This document shows, piece after piece, positions 49,152 through 57,156 of a DNA stretch of 64,000 nt. The notes under the pieces were generated by a model that was given only the letters and a program-made list of their open reading frames with translations, did not search any database and had not been told where the DNA came from. Origin of the DNA: Chryseobacterium gleum (GTDB taxonomy: Bacteria > Bacteroidota > Bacteroidia > Flavobacteriales > Weeksellaceae); assembly GCF_900636535.1 (NCBI RefSeq), contig NZ_LR134289.1:2852001-2916000 (forward strand), written 5' to 3'. The translations under genes were made by a program, and so were the position numbers. The stretch's first letter is position 1. The number at the start of each line of letters is the position of its first letter.

Positions 49152-49835
49152 TTATAATGGACTTAGGTAGTATCCGAAACCTGAACGGGTGTGGATCAGT
49201 TTTATTTTAAAATCTTTATCAATCTTTTTCCTCAGAAAGTTGATATAAACTTCCACCGTATTGGTATTCGTATTGAAATTATGTTCCCAGACATGTTCTG
49301 TGATCTGCTGCTTGGAAACTGTTCTTCCCTGCGCCTCGGCAAGATAAACCAGCAGCTGGAATTCTTTTAGCGTAAGGGTTATTTCATTTCCTCCACGATA
49401 CACCTTCTGTTCTGTCTTGTTAATAATAAGGTCATCAATTCTTAGAATATCCTGATCTGCATTATCAGAAGGAGCTTTTCTTCTCAACAATGAATTGATT
49501 CTTAAAAGAAGCTCTTCAAACTGAAAAGGTTTTACCAGATAATCATCAGCAAGCCTTGTAAAAGCATCTTTTTTATCAGAGATATCTCCATAAGCAGAAA
49601 TGATAATGATTGGGGTATTTTTATCAAAAGAACGGATTGTCTGGCAAACATCAAGTCCGTTTATTTTAGGAACATTGATATCCAGCAGATACAGATCATA
49701 GGTATTATTTTTTATCTGGCGGAGAAAAGTCTCCCCGTCGTAGATCTTATCACAGTTAAAATTATTTGATTCTAAAAATCTGCAAAGCTCCGCAGACAGA
49801 ATGAGATCATCTTCCAATAAAAGAATATTCATCAA
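49152..49835 (-). CDS. OmpR-family response regulator
   Basis: 227 residues: receiver with D9-D10 acid pocket, phospho-acceptor D52 (YLLDINVPK) and K in LVKPFQFEEL; C-terminal winged helix (LTLKEFQLLVYLAEAQGRTVSKQQI, VEVYINFLRKKID). It is first in the operon with the kinase and likely activates the RND efflux genes downstream. Confidence 0.94.
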   Translation of the reverse strand: MMNILLLEDDLILSAELCRFLESNNFNCDKIYDGETFLRQIKNNTYDLYLLDINVPKINGLDVCQTIRSFDKNTPIIIISAYGDISDKKDAFTRLADDYLVKPFQFEELLLRINSLLRRKAPSDNADQDILRIDDLIINKTEQKVYRGGNEITLTLKEFQLLVYLAEAQGRTVSKQQITEHVWEHNFNTNTNTVEVYINFLRKKIDKDFKIKLIHTRSGFGYYLSPL

Positions 49836-50034
49836 AATTTATTTTACACGAATTTAAAGAAAATTTATGATTGTGATTCTAAAGGTGAAGCAAAAGTTTC
49901 AATGATGCCTGCATTTCGGTTTATCAATAGAAAGCTTATGAAGGATGGGAAATGATTTCTAGAATTTTTCCAATCAGATGTTTAACGATAAGCATCTGTA
50001 GACTGCCATTTTTTTTCCTGACGGGTAAAAAAAA

Positions 50035-50052
50035 TCCCGAACAAATTCGGGA
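50035..50052 (-). terminator. Terminator after the tRNA cluster
   Basis: TCCCGAA pairs perfectly with TTCGGGA around CAAA, followed by eight T on the minus strand. It ends the tRNA transcript; the rest of the gap 49836-50034 has no gene. Confidence 0.85.
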
Positions 50053-50060
50053 AAATGGAG

Positions 50061-50132
50061 AGCCAACTACGGGACTTGAACCCGTGACCTCTTCCTTACC
50101 AAGGAAGCACTCTACCGCTGAGCTAAGTCGGC
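50061..50132 (-). tRNA. tRNA-Thr (GGT)
   Basis: Cloverleaf with acceptor GCCGACT/AGTTGGC, anticodon loop CTTGGTAAG (GGT) and T-loop GGTTCAAGTCC. Last tRNA of the cluster. Confidence 0.96.
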
Positions 50133-50141
50133 ATCAACTAA

Positions 50142-50169
50142 AAAAATCACACTAAGTAGCGTGATTTTT
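50142..50169 (-). terminator. Hairpin between tRNA-Gly copy 2 and tRNA-Thr(GGT)
   Basis: AAAAATCAC pairs with GTGATTTTT and is followed by T on the minus strand. It may be a partial terminator or a processing hairpin inside the tRNA operon. Confidence 0.55.
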
Positions 50170-50174
50170 CGTTG

Positions 50175-50247
50175 AGCGGAAGACGGGGGTCGAACCCGCG
50201 ACATTCAGCTTGGAAGGCTGACGCTCTACCAACTGAGCTACTTCCGC
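50175..50247 (-). tRNA. tRNA-Gly (TCC), downstream copy
   Basis: Acceptor GCGGAAG/CTTCCGC, anticodon loop CTTCCAA (TCC), T-loop GGTTCGACCCC. The tRNA sequence matches the copy at 50595-50667. Confidence 0.96.
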
Positions 50248-50333
50248 AATTTTGTTTCCAAAACTATTGGTAACGCTGTGCAAAACTAAGAAAACTTATT
50301 TAATCCTGCAAGTTTTTTTTATAATATAAAATG

Positions 50334-50414
50334 TGGGGAGAGCAGGATTCGAACCTACGAAGCCGAAGCAACTGAGTTACAGTCAGTCCCATTTAGCCAC
50401 TCTGGAATCTCCCC
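50334..50414 (-). tRNA. tRNA-Tyr (GTA), downstream copy
   Basis: Class II tRNA with a long variable arm; acceptor GGGGAGA/TCTCCCC, anticodon loop CTGTAAC (GTA). The second copy is at 50756-50836. Confidence 0.96.
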
Positions 50415-50433
50415 TCATGTTTATATTAAAATG

Positions 50434-50507
50434 AGCCTCCAGAGGGATTCGAACCCACGACCCCGAGATTACAAATCACGTGCTCTGGCCAACTGAGCTA
50501 TGGAGGC
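50434..50507 (-). tRNA. tRNA-Thr (TGT), downstream copy
   Basis: Acceptor GCCTCCA/TGGAGGC, anticodon loop TTTGTAA (TGT), T-loop GGTTCGAATCC. The second copy is at 50855-50928. Confidence 0.96.
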
Positions 50508-50564
50508 ATTTTAATAAGGACTGAAAGCGATTGAGAAACTCTACTCTACACATTTCAGTGTTAA

Positions 50565-50593
50565 AAAAAATCACACCATAAGAGTGATTTTTT
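50565..50593 (-). terminator. Hairpin after tRNA-Gly upstream copy
   Basis: AAAAAATCAC and GTGATTTTTT form a stem, followed by a T run on the minus strand. It matches in style the hairpin at 50142 and is part of the duplicated unit. Confidence 0.55.
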
Positions 50594-50594
50594 G

Positions 50595-50667
50595 AGCGGA
50601 AGACGGGGGTCGAACCCGCGACATTCAGCTTGGAAGGCTGACGCTCTACCAACTGAGCTACTTCCGC
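50595..50667 (-). tRNA. tRNA-Gly (TCC), upstream copy
   Basis: Same sequence and fold as the tRNA-Gly at 50175-50247; 420 bases apart. Confidence 0.96.
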
Positions 50668-50755
50668 AATTTTGTTTCCAAAATTATTGGTAAACGCTGT
50701 GCAAAACTAAGAAAACTTCTTTAATCCTGCAAGTTTATTTTATAAAAATATAAAG

Positions 50756-50836
50756 TGGGGAGAGCAGGATTCGAACCTACGAAGCCGAAGCAACTGAGTT
50801 ACAGTCAGTCCCATTTAGCCACTCTGGAATCTCCCC
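50756..50836 (-). tRNA. tRNA-Tyr (GTA), upstream copy
   Basis: Same fold and anticodon as the tRNA-Tyr at 50334-50414; 422 bases apart. Confidence 0.96.
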
Positions 50837-50854
50837 AAAGTTTTATATTTTATG

Positions 50855-50928
50855 AGCCTCCAGAGGGATTCGAACCCACGACCCCGAGATTACAAATCAC
50901 GTGCTCTGGCCAACTGAGCTATGGAGGC
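50855..50928 (-). tRNA. tRNA-Thr (TGT), upstream copy
   Basis: Same fold and anticodon as the tRNA-Thr at 50434-50507; 421 bases apart. First tRNA of the operon. Confidence 0.96.
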
Positions 50929-50974
50929 AATATAAAAAAGAATTCAAAAGATCGCTGTTCCTTTTTTGCGAGTG

Positions 50975-51006
50975 CAAATATAGAACGGATTTTTTGAATT
51001 CTCAAA
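50975..51006 (-). promoter_or_regulatory. tRNA operon promoter
   Basis: On the minus strand TTTG, a 20-base spacer, then TATATTTG; a textbook Bacteroidota promoter about 47 bases before the first tRNA. Confidence 0.82.
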
Positions 51007-51036
51007 TTTTTTATAAACTTTTTTTAACTTTTTTTC

Positions 51037-51327
51037 CTATGCCATTTCTTTTTTCTTGATTAATAGCTTTTTAGCAGTATCAACGCAAAGGTCCAGACTT
51101 TCTTCAAAACTTGTAGTAGTCTTCTTTACTACGATATCGTCTCCCGGAACCGCTAAAATAATCTCGGCTGTTTTATTCGCTTTATCCGAATTATTTTCAA
51201 CTTTCAAAAATACCTTACACTCCTGAATCTTGTCGTAGAAGGTATCTAATTTGCTTACTTTTTTGTCGATGTGTGATTCTAGTGGTTCGTGTGGAGTTAA
51301 ACCAATTGATTGTACTGAAATCTTCAT
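51037..51327 (-). CDS. hpf: Short ribosome hibernation promoting factor
   Basis: 96 residues with the HPF/RaiA fold (MKISVQSIGLTPHEPLESHIDKKVSKLD-type start read in two parts, KVFLKVENN, VKKTTTSFEESLDLCVDTAKKLL). It binds the 30S decoding region and forms idle ribosomes in stationary phase. It overlaps the recombinase gene end by four bases and lies just upstream of the tRNA operon. Confidence 0.93.
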   Translation of the reverse strand: MKISVQSIGLTPHEPLESHIDKKVSKLDTFYDKIQECKVFLKVENNSDKANKTAEIILAVPGDDIVVKKTTTSFEESLDLCVDTAKKLLIKKKEMA

Positions 51328-52214
51328 AATTCTTCTTTTTTTGATGCTCGAGGGTGAGCCTGATTAAACACTTTTTTCAATTGTTCAATATTAGCATTCG
51401 TGTAGACCTGAGTACTGGCAAGACTGGAATGCCCTAATATTTTTTTCACTTTGGAGATCTCCGCCCCATTATCCAAAACGTGTGTAGCAAAGCTATGCCG
51501 AAGGATGTGAGGACTTTTTTTTTCTTTTGTTGTTATAAGACTAAGGTACTTATTAACTACCACATAAACAAATTTTTCGTTGAGTTTTTTCCCTTTCTTA
51601 TTGACAAAAAAATATGATTTATATTCTGTCTGCGGATTTCTTATTTCAAGATAACTTGTAAGAAGTTCAGCCAGTTCACTGGATATGGGAACTACCCTTT
51701 CTTTATTCCCTTTTCCTATTATTTTTAATTCTTTTCCGTATAAGTCAACATTTTCAAATATCAGGCCACAAAGTTCAGCTTTACGCATGCCAGTCTGATA
51801 AAGAACTTCCATAATGCATTTTTCAAGCACATCATGTACCTGTTCAAAAACCCTATCATTCAGATCTGCCATTTCCTCTTTAGACATAGGAATCTGTTTT
51901 TCAGCATAAAACTTCAGGGAAGAAATCCCTTCAGTGGGAGAAACTTTAATTTCACCAATTTTTAAAAGAAAAAGATAAAAACTACGGAGAGAAGACAGCT
52001 TTCTATTAATGCTTCTCTTGGAAATATTATGTTCACTCAATTCGACAATGAAATTCCTGATAATTTTCTTGTCTGCTTTGGCTAAATTGTCGGAAGATTC
52101 TGTTCGGAGAAAGAAATGGGAAAAGTCTTCAAGGTCTTTTTTGTAGCTTGTGACAGTATGAGGAGAGTACCTTTTTTCGAATTCCAGGTATTCTAAAAAC
52201 TTTTCCAGCATCAT
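51324..52214 (-). CDS. Tyrosine recombinase XerC/XerD type
   Basis: About 296 residues. N-terminal SAM-like core-binding domain (FLEYLEFEKRYSPHTVTSYKKDL) and catalytic domain with Arg in YQTGMRKAELCGL, HILRHSFATH, LGHSSLASTQVY and the Tyr nucleophile. The first good start is the Met pair at 52214/52211. It is the chromosomal Xer gene that normally sits between rpsU and hpf, not an island integrase. Confidence 0.92.
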   Translation of the reverse strand: MMLEKFLEYLEFEKRYSPHTVTSYKKDLEDFSHFFLRTESSDNLAKADKKIIRNFIVELSEHNISKRSINRKLSSLRSFYLFLLKIGEIKVSPTEGISSLKFYAEKQIPMSKEEMADLNDRVFEQVHDVLEKCIMEVLYQTGMRKAELCGLIFENVDLYGKELKIIGKGNKERVVPISSELAELLTSYLEIRNPQTEYKSYFFVNKKGKKLNEKFVYVVVNKYLSLITTKEKKSPHILRHSFATHVLDNGAEISKVKKILGHSSLASTQVYTNANIEQLKKVFNQAHPRASKKEEL

Positions 52215-52290
52215 GGAGTATAAAAATAAAAATTCATTTCTCAAATATAAGAATTTAAGAAATGAATTAATATATGGTTAAGAAAAAATC

Positions 52291-52488
52291 TTAAGCCTGC
52301 TCTTCTTTGCTAAGTGTTCTTTGTTTGTAAGCAGCTTTTAGTCTAGCTTGTCTCAAAGTTACAGAAGGCTTAATAAACTGTTGTCTAGCTCTTAATTGAC
52401 GAACTGTACCTGTTTTATCAAATTTTCTCTTGTATTTTTTTAAAGCTCTGTCGATGGATTCACCATCTTTTACTGGAATTATTAACAT
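52291..52488 (-). CDS. rpsU: 30S ribosomal protein S21
   Basis: 65 residues: IPVKDGESIDRALKKYKRKFDK then a basic tail. It belongs to the small subunit near the anti-Shine-Dalgarno region. It is divergent from tmRNA. Confidence 0.96.
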   Translation of the reverse strand: MLIIPVKDGESIDRALKKYKRKFDKTGTVRQLRARQQFIKPSVTLRQARLKAAYKQRTLSKEEQA

Positions 52489-52734
52489 ATTTTACATCTC
52501 ATTTTGGATTGCAAAAATAGACATTTTTTATGAGAACACAAAATATATTACAATAAACCATCACCACTCTGCCCCGGATCTTCGAAAAACCGCCGTAATA
52601 AAGGACCTTAGCAGACAATAATATTTTTATCCACAATAACTTAATATTCAATTCTCACCTCCTTCAAGTAAATTTTTTAAACTCTGATTTCCATTAAAAA
52701 CCATCTATATTAACGAAATATAAACAAAAAATAC

Positions 52735-52742
52735 TATCTTTG
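52735..52742 (+). promoter_or_regulatory. -7 element TATCTTTG of tmRNA
   Basis: A perfect TAnnTTTG, 16 bases before the mature tmRNA 5' end. It suggests a short leader removed by RNase P. Confidence 0.7.
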
Positions 52743-52758
52743 CATTCACTTTATTCAT

Positions 52759-53158
52759 GGGGTTGACTGGTTTCGACAGCAAGACGAATGGGTAAGTAAG
52801 CATGCAGAGAACCGTAGCGCGATCTCTATAATCCCTTGCTACAGAATTTTAACTGGCAACGAAGAGTTCGCTCTTGCAGCTTAATATCGAAGTATAGTAG
52901 ATTCAAGCGTTTTCCCGAAGATTTCAGTAGGGAAGCAAGATATTCCACAAATGCTCTGTTCTGCGGCGTTTGATCCTGGGATATAGGAATGCGGAAATAA
53001 GGCTTTAGAAGCTTCGGCTAAAGCACGAAAACCTTAGAAGATAAGCCGGAAGTTGGGCGTCTGCTCTCTGCTTCCCGTCGAAAACCAATAGCAGAATAAG
53101 CATGTAGAAAGCTTATGTATTGCTTGTTTGGACGAGGGTTCGAATCCCTCCAACTCCA
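52759..53158 (+). ncRNA. ssrA: Transfer-messenger RNA
   Basis: The 5' end GGGGTTGACTGGTTTCGACAG and the 3' end GGACGAGGGTTCGAATCCCTCCAACTCC (quoted as two parts: GGACGAGGGTTCGAA and TCCCTCCAACTCC) form the tRNA-like half; GGGGTTG pairs with CAACTCC with one wobble. CCA is not encoded. The tag frame at 52855-52884 reads GNEEFALAA then a stop. It rescues stalled ribosomes. Its 3' end is the border of the accessory island. Confidence 0.96.
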
Positions 53159-53161
53159 CTT

Positions 53162-53194
53162 AAAACCCTGTAAATTATTAATTTACAGGGTTTT
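53162..53194 (+). terminator. tmRNA terminator
   Basis: AAAACCCTGTAAAT pairs perfectly with ATTTACAGGGTTTT around TATTA, followed by T. After it, AGGTGC occurs twice (AGGTGCCAATCTAGGTGCAC), possibly an integration scar. Confidence 0.9.
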
Positions 53195-53353
53195 TTATTT
53201 TTAGGTGCCAATCTAGGTGCACATGATAATAGATAAGTTCCCACTCTTTTCAAAAATTAAAAATATTAAAATCTAGCAATCTCAAATTCCAAATAATTCA
53301 GTATTTACTCAATCTTCAAAAATTAATTGGTATATAATTAGTTACATTATAGT

Positions 53354-53875
53354 ATGGACATTTGGAATAAGGAGAAAAGATCAAACGTAATGAGTAAGAT
53401 AAAGTCTACAAATACTAGACCTGAATTGTTGTTAAGAAAATTCTTGTTTGCTAAAGGTATGCGATATCGTATCAATTACAAAAAGCTTCCTGGTAAACCA
53501 GATATAGTATTCCCTAAATACAAATTGATTGTATTTGTTAATGGTTGTTTTTGGCATGGCCACGAAGCTTGTAAAATTGCTCACATACCAAAAACAAATA
53601 CTGAGTTCTGGAAACATAAAATAGATAAGAATATTGAAAGGGATTATAAAAATGTTCAAGACAATATTCTATTAGGCTGGAATGTTATAGTTATTTGGGA
53701 ATGCGAAATTAATAGAAAAAATTTGGACAATGTTTATAATAGAATATTAAATGTAATTTCTGAAGATTTAGAAAATAGAACATTTAAAATTAAATTATAT
53801 GAGGAAAATAAAAAAGCTATATTGAAAATTGGTGAAGATATTCTGACACTTACTAATAACGATTATAATCTTTAA
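53354..53875 (+). CDS. vsr: Very-short-patch-repair endonuclease (Vsr)
   Basis: 173 residues. It nicks next to T:G mismatches that arise when 5-methylcytosine deaminates, so it normally accompanies a C5-methyltransferase. Motifs: start WNKEKRSNVMSKIKSTNTRPE, the catalytic D50 in LPGKPDIVFPKYK, and FVNGCFWHGHEAC (zinc/His region). It is convergent with the receiver gene and lies near the methyltransferase operon in the island. Confidence 0.9.
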   Translation: MDIWNKEKRSNVMSKIKSTNTRPELLLRKFLFAKGMRYRINYKKLPGKPDIVFPKYKLIVFVNGCFWHGHEACKIAHIPKTNTEFWKHKIDKNIERDYKNVQDNILLGWNVIVIWECEINRKNLDNVYNRILNVISEDLENRTFKIKLYEENKKAILKIGEDILTLTNNDYNL

Positions 53876-53971
53876 ATAAATTTATTTAAATAAAATATTA
53901 AATACGGAAGGAAAGCAGAAAAATTCAAAATATCTTTTTATTAAGCTGATCTTATAACTTCTTTGATGGAC

Positions 53972-54015
53972 AATATTAAATATGATTATGCATTGGCATA
54001 ATCATATTTAATATT
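53972..54015. terminator. Bidirectional terminator between vsr and the receiver gene
   Basis: A perfect 20-bp AT-rich stem (AATATTAAATATGATTATGC and its complement) with loop ATTG and a T run to the right. Confidence 0.85.
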
Positions 54016-54104
54016 TTTTCTGTGAAAATCATCAGAGTAAATTCTAAGCCTCAATTCATTAAATACTTATTAGAGAGTACTTAGTTGTTATTATTAATAA
54101 AAAA

Positions 54105-54488
54105 TCATCTAATCATACTAAGTATTGCATTTTCTAACTCATCACCTTCCTTGGTAAAACATTGCACATGACACTTATATTTTTTTACAGTTTCTTGCAA
54201 ATCATCCAATGTTTCCCCTCCCGAATAGTAAATTAGCATCACTTTAATATTTTCTGGTGTACTATCTAAAATCTCAATTAACTCATCACCAGTACTTGCG
54301 CCTAAGTCGTGATCAATCATAATTAGATCGGGGCTTATCATCATTAAATCTTGTTCAATACTATCACCATTTAGCCTGTGGCGTATTACCAAATTTCTTC
54401 CTTTTGTTTCTACTTTTGGTGCTAAATTATATTCAAATGAATCTTTATATTGCTGATCATCCTCATACATTAAAATTGTAAAATCCAT
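54105..54488 (-). CDS. Stand-alone receiver-domain protein of the defence locus
   Basis: 127 residues, a whole CheY-like receiver without an output domain: acid pocket E9-D10-D11, phospho-acceptor D59 in LIMIDHDLG, S89 in YYSGG at the Thr/Ser switch position, and K113 in CFTKEG. It lies 16 bases after the GHKL ATPase gene, so it is the likely phospho-partner of that protein's kinase-like C-terminus. No DNA-binding or enzymatic domain is present; the signal probably goes to a nuclease or back to the ATPase. Confidence 0.82.
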   Translation of the reverse strand: MDFTILMYEDDQQYKDSFEYNLAPKVETKGRNLVIRHRLNGDSIEQDLMMISPDLIMIDHDLGASTGDELIEILDSTPENIKVMLIYYSGGETLDDLQETVKKYKCHVQCFTKEGDELENAILSMIR

Positions 54489-54504
54489 ATTATTTGTTTT
54501 TTTT

Positions 54505-57156
54505 CTAATTATTTTTTTTAAAAGTTATTATAAATTCCGCTCCGTCAGAATACTCTTTATTAATTTCAATTTTCGCATTCATTTTTTTTAATATTTCTTG
54601 TATGTGTGTCAATCCTAAACCAGAACCTTCAGTGGTCGTAAATGCGTACTCAAATATCTTATTCTGAATCTCCTTTGAAACTCCAATTCCATTATCTCTA
54701 AATCTTAATAATAATGTTTCAGTATTTGGGCTGTCAAAATCGACCTCGATCTTACCTTTAAAATTAATATTTGACTCATTTAATTTTTTTGCAGATATCG
54801 CCTTTTTTGAATTATTTATCAGATTATCTAAAACTATGGTAATTTCAAGTGGCTTAAATTTTGTCACAAAATCTTTCAAATCATTGTCATAAACAATAAA
54901 ATCAATAGTGGATCCAAAAAACGGTTTGGAAATATTTATTAAATATTCTTCAATAAAAGCTTTTAAGTCTAAATACGAATCTTTAGAGTCTATTTTAAAA
55001 TTAGCCTTTGTAGCAAATTTTGATATTGAATAAATCTTGTTCAATTCAAAATTAAGATTAGAAAAAACATCCTTCAACTGTTTATTTGAAATTTCAATAT
55101 TATTTTCTAGTCTATAAATAGTTCCTTTAACATAATTTTGTATCGTTCCGGTTGAAATACCAATTAAATGCATAAGATTTACAATATCATCTAAATCTTG
55201 TGACTTTACCGATTTTAGGAAAAGATTTTGAGATCTTGTCTCATTGAGTTCATTTTTGGCTTTTTCAACTTCCGCATTCGCTTTAGCAAGCTCATCCTTT
55301 GCAGAGTTTACTTCATCAGCTGCCTTTTTTGATTTTTCTTCTGCCTCTCTTTGTTTTAGCTGAGCGTCTTCTAACTCTTTTCTGAGCTGTAAAATTATAT
55401 TAGATTGTTCTTTATTTCGGTTTTTATATAATTGCAATTGTAATATACCATGAGAAGTCGCTTCATTCATTGTAAAGCGATTTAAAGAATTTAATTCTTT
55501 TTCTAGTGCTTTGTCTTGTTCCGCTTTTCGTAAAAGTATTTGATTTAAAGAATCAATATCTATTTTATGTTTCTCAAAATCATCTAAAATTCTTTCAAAT
55601 TCTTTTTCAGAATTTTCTTTTTCTATTTGAATTTTTTCTAAAATAAGCTCCTCATTTATATATAATTCTAAGACAGTATCCGCACGAGCACCAATAATAT
55701 TATGTATACTTTCATAAACCCTATTTCGTTTGACATCAGCTTCTTCTCTAAATAATAAATCTTCTTCCTTTGTTTCTCCTGAAATGATTTTTTTTTCTAT
55801 TTCAGCTATCTTATTTTTTAATTCCTCTGGAATACTATCCCAATCTAGACCTTCAACCACATATCTTTCTAATCTACGAAGCGTTTTAAAAAAATAGCTT
55901 TTGTTATCATCCCTTAAAGTTAACGCCTTATAATTTTCATTTTTAACAATACCTTCTCGACTCGAAACTATCTGAAAGTCATTATTATCATCTAAGATTT
56001 CTATACGTCCAACAAATTCTCTCAAACCAATAAATCTTGCAAAACCCTGAGCTTTTCTCTGATCTATTCCCAACCAATCATTCCCGACTTCACCATATGG
56101 TGGTATTCTAAAACCGTTTATAAATAAAAATATTGATCCATAATCAACCGATCTAATTCCAGTTTGTTTAGTAAAAAAAGCTTTTGCATAAGGATTGAGA
56201 TAATACAAAGTAATACTTGCATTTTTTATTAGAGGGTAATATTCATTTAATTCCTTGATCCAAAAAATCGTTTCACCTTTATCTTTTAATTCCGTGTAAA
56301 TAACACTACCATTCTCAATGATAGAACTTTCGATACTTGTGCTTTGAAAATCTAATTTTTCAAAAATTGTATTTTCAACCTGTCCTAAAAATTTTTTATG
56401 GCCCTCAAGTAAACTATTTTCAGATTCAAATTCTGGCGCACTGATAAAAATGCCAAAATCATTTTTTTCGAATGCCTGATTTGGATTAATTAATTTTTCT
56501 AAATATTTTTTTAAATTGGTAAACTTTTCAGTGTCCCAAAAAGTATTACCATCTTTATCAGTTTCAGAATAAACCCATTTACTCCTTAATTTAATAATTT
56601 CCAAAACTACTCCATGGTTTGAGATATCAAATCCTAATAAATCAAATTCACTTTTATTTAGAAAAGAATAATCTAAGATTATTTCATTAATTTCCTTTTT
56701 TATATCATTGACCTCAAATAATTTCCAATCAATACTTAATTTTAAAAATTCATTATCTGCACCTGTTTTAGTATAGAGATTCAAATATTCCCCTAGGCGG
56801 TCACAAGAAAATCTACCAACTCCCTTTGCCCCCGCCATCATCCTATTGTATTGATGATTATTTTCTTTTTTCTCAGAATAGGCTATATTTAACCATTTAT
56901 TCTGGATGTCGGTAAAATTCATACCGACTCCATCATCTTCAATAATAATTCTCGAAGTATTTTTAGAAAATTGTTCGACACTTAAATCATCATTTTCTTT
57001 CAAATTCTTAAATGTGACTTTAACTTTTTTAGCATCAGCGTCAAATGAGTTCTTAACTAATTCTAAAATCGCAATATTATCATCATTAATAAGATCTTTT
57101 CCAATGATGTTTTTAATTTGGATATTTGTTTTAAAATGTAAATTCTCTCTGCTCAT
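54505..57156 (-). CDS. Large dual-GHKL ATPase (MORC/MutL-like N-terminus, histidine-kinase-like C-terminus)
   Basis: 883 residues. The N-terminal ATPase has the N-box ILELVKNSFDADA (E32, N36), DDGVGM (D75) and GAKGVGRFSCDRLGE (109-121), as in MORC/Hsp90/MutL-like proteins. A middle domain and a long coiled coil (about 500-670) follow. The C-terminus is a second, kinase-like ATPase: N-box NLINNSKKAI (~775), RDNGIGV (~821), GSGLGLTHIQEIL (~842); H663 in NLMHLIG may be a DHp-like His, not certain. Its start overlaps the methyltransferase end by 26 bases. Prokaryotic MORC-like ATPases are known from restriction-modification operons. Confidence 0.8.
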   Translation of the reverse strand: MSRENLHFKTNIQIKNIIGKDLINDDNIAILELVKNSFDADAKKVKVTFKNLKENDDLSVEQFSKNTSRIIIEDDGVGMNFTDIQNKWLNIAYSEKKENNHQYNRMMAGAKGVGRFSCDRLGEYLNLYTKTGADNEFLKLSIDWKLFEVNDIKKEINEIILDYSFLNKSEFDLLGFDISNHGVVLEIIKLRSKWVYSETDKDGNTFWDTEKFTNLKKYLEKLINPNQAFEKNDFGIFISAPEFESENSLLEGHKKFLGQVENTIFEKLDFQSTSIESSIIENGSVIYTELKDKGETIFWIKELNEYYPLIKNASITLYYLNPYAKAFFTKQTGIRSVDYGSIFLFINGFRIPPYGEVGNDWLGIDQRKAQGFARFIGLREFVGRIEILDDNNDFQIVSSREGIVKNENYKALTLRDDNKSYFFKTLRRLERYVVEGLDWDSIPEELKNKIAEIEKKIISGETKEEDLLFREEADVKRNRVYESIHNIIGARADTVLELYINEELILEKIQIEKENSEKEFERILDDFEKHKIDIDSLNQILLRKAEQDKALEKELNSLNRFTMNEATSHGILQLQLYKNRNKEQSNIILQLRKELEDAQLKQREAEEKSKKAADEVNSAKDELAKANAEVEKAKNELNETRSQNLFLKSVKSQDLDDIVNLMHLIGISTGTIQNYVKGTIYRLENNIEISNKQLKDVFSNLNFELNKIYSISKFATKANFKIDSKDSYLDLKAFIEEYLINISKPFFGSTIDFIVYDNDLKDFVTKFKPLEITIVLDNLINNSKKAISAKKLNESNINFKGKIEVDFDSPNTETLLLRFRDNGIGVSKEIQNKIFEYAFTTTEGSGLGLTHIQEILKKMNAKIEINKEYSDGAEFIITFKKNN

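Noticed and set aside
51324..52214. Xer-type recombinase as the integrase of the island
   Set aside because: It lies in its normal core position between rpsU and hpf on the other side of tmRNA and is the housekeeping Xer gene.
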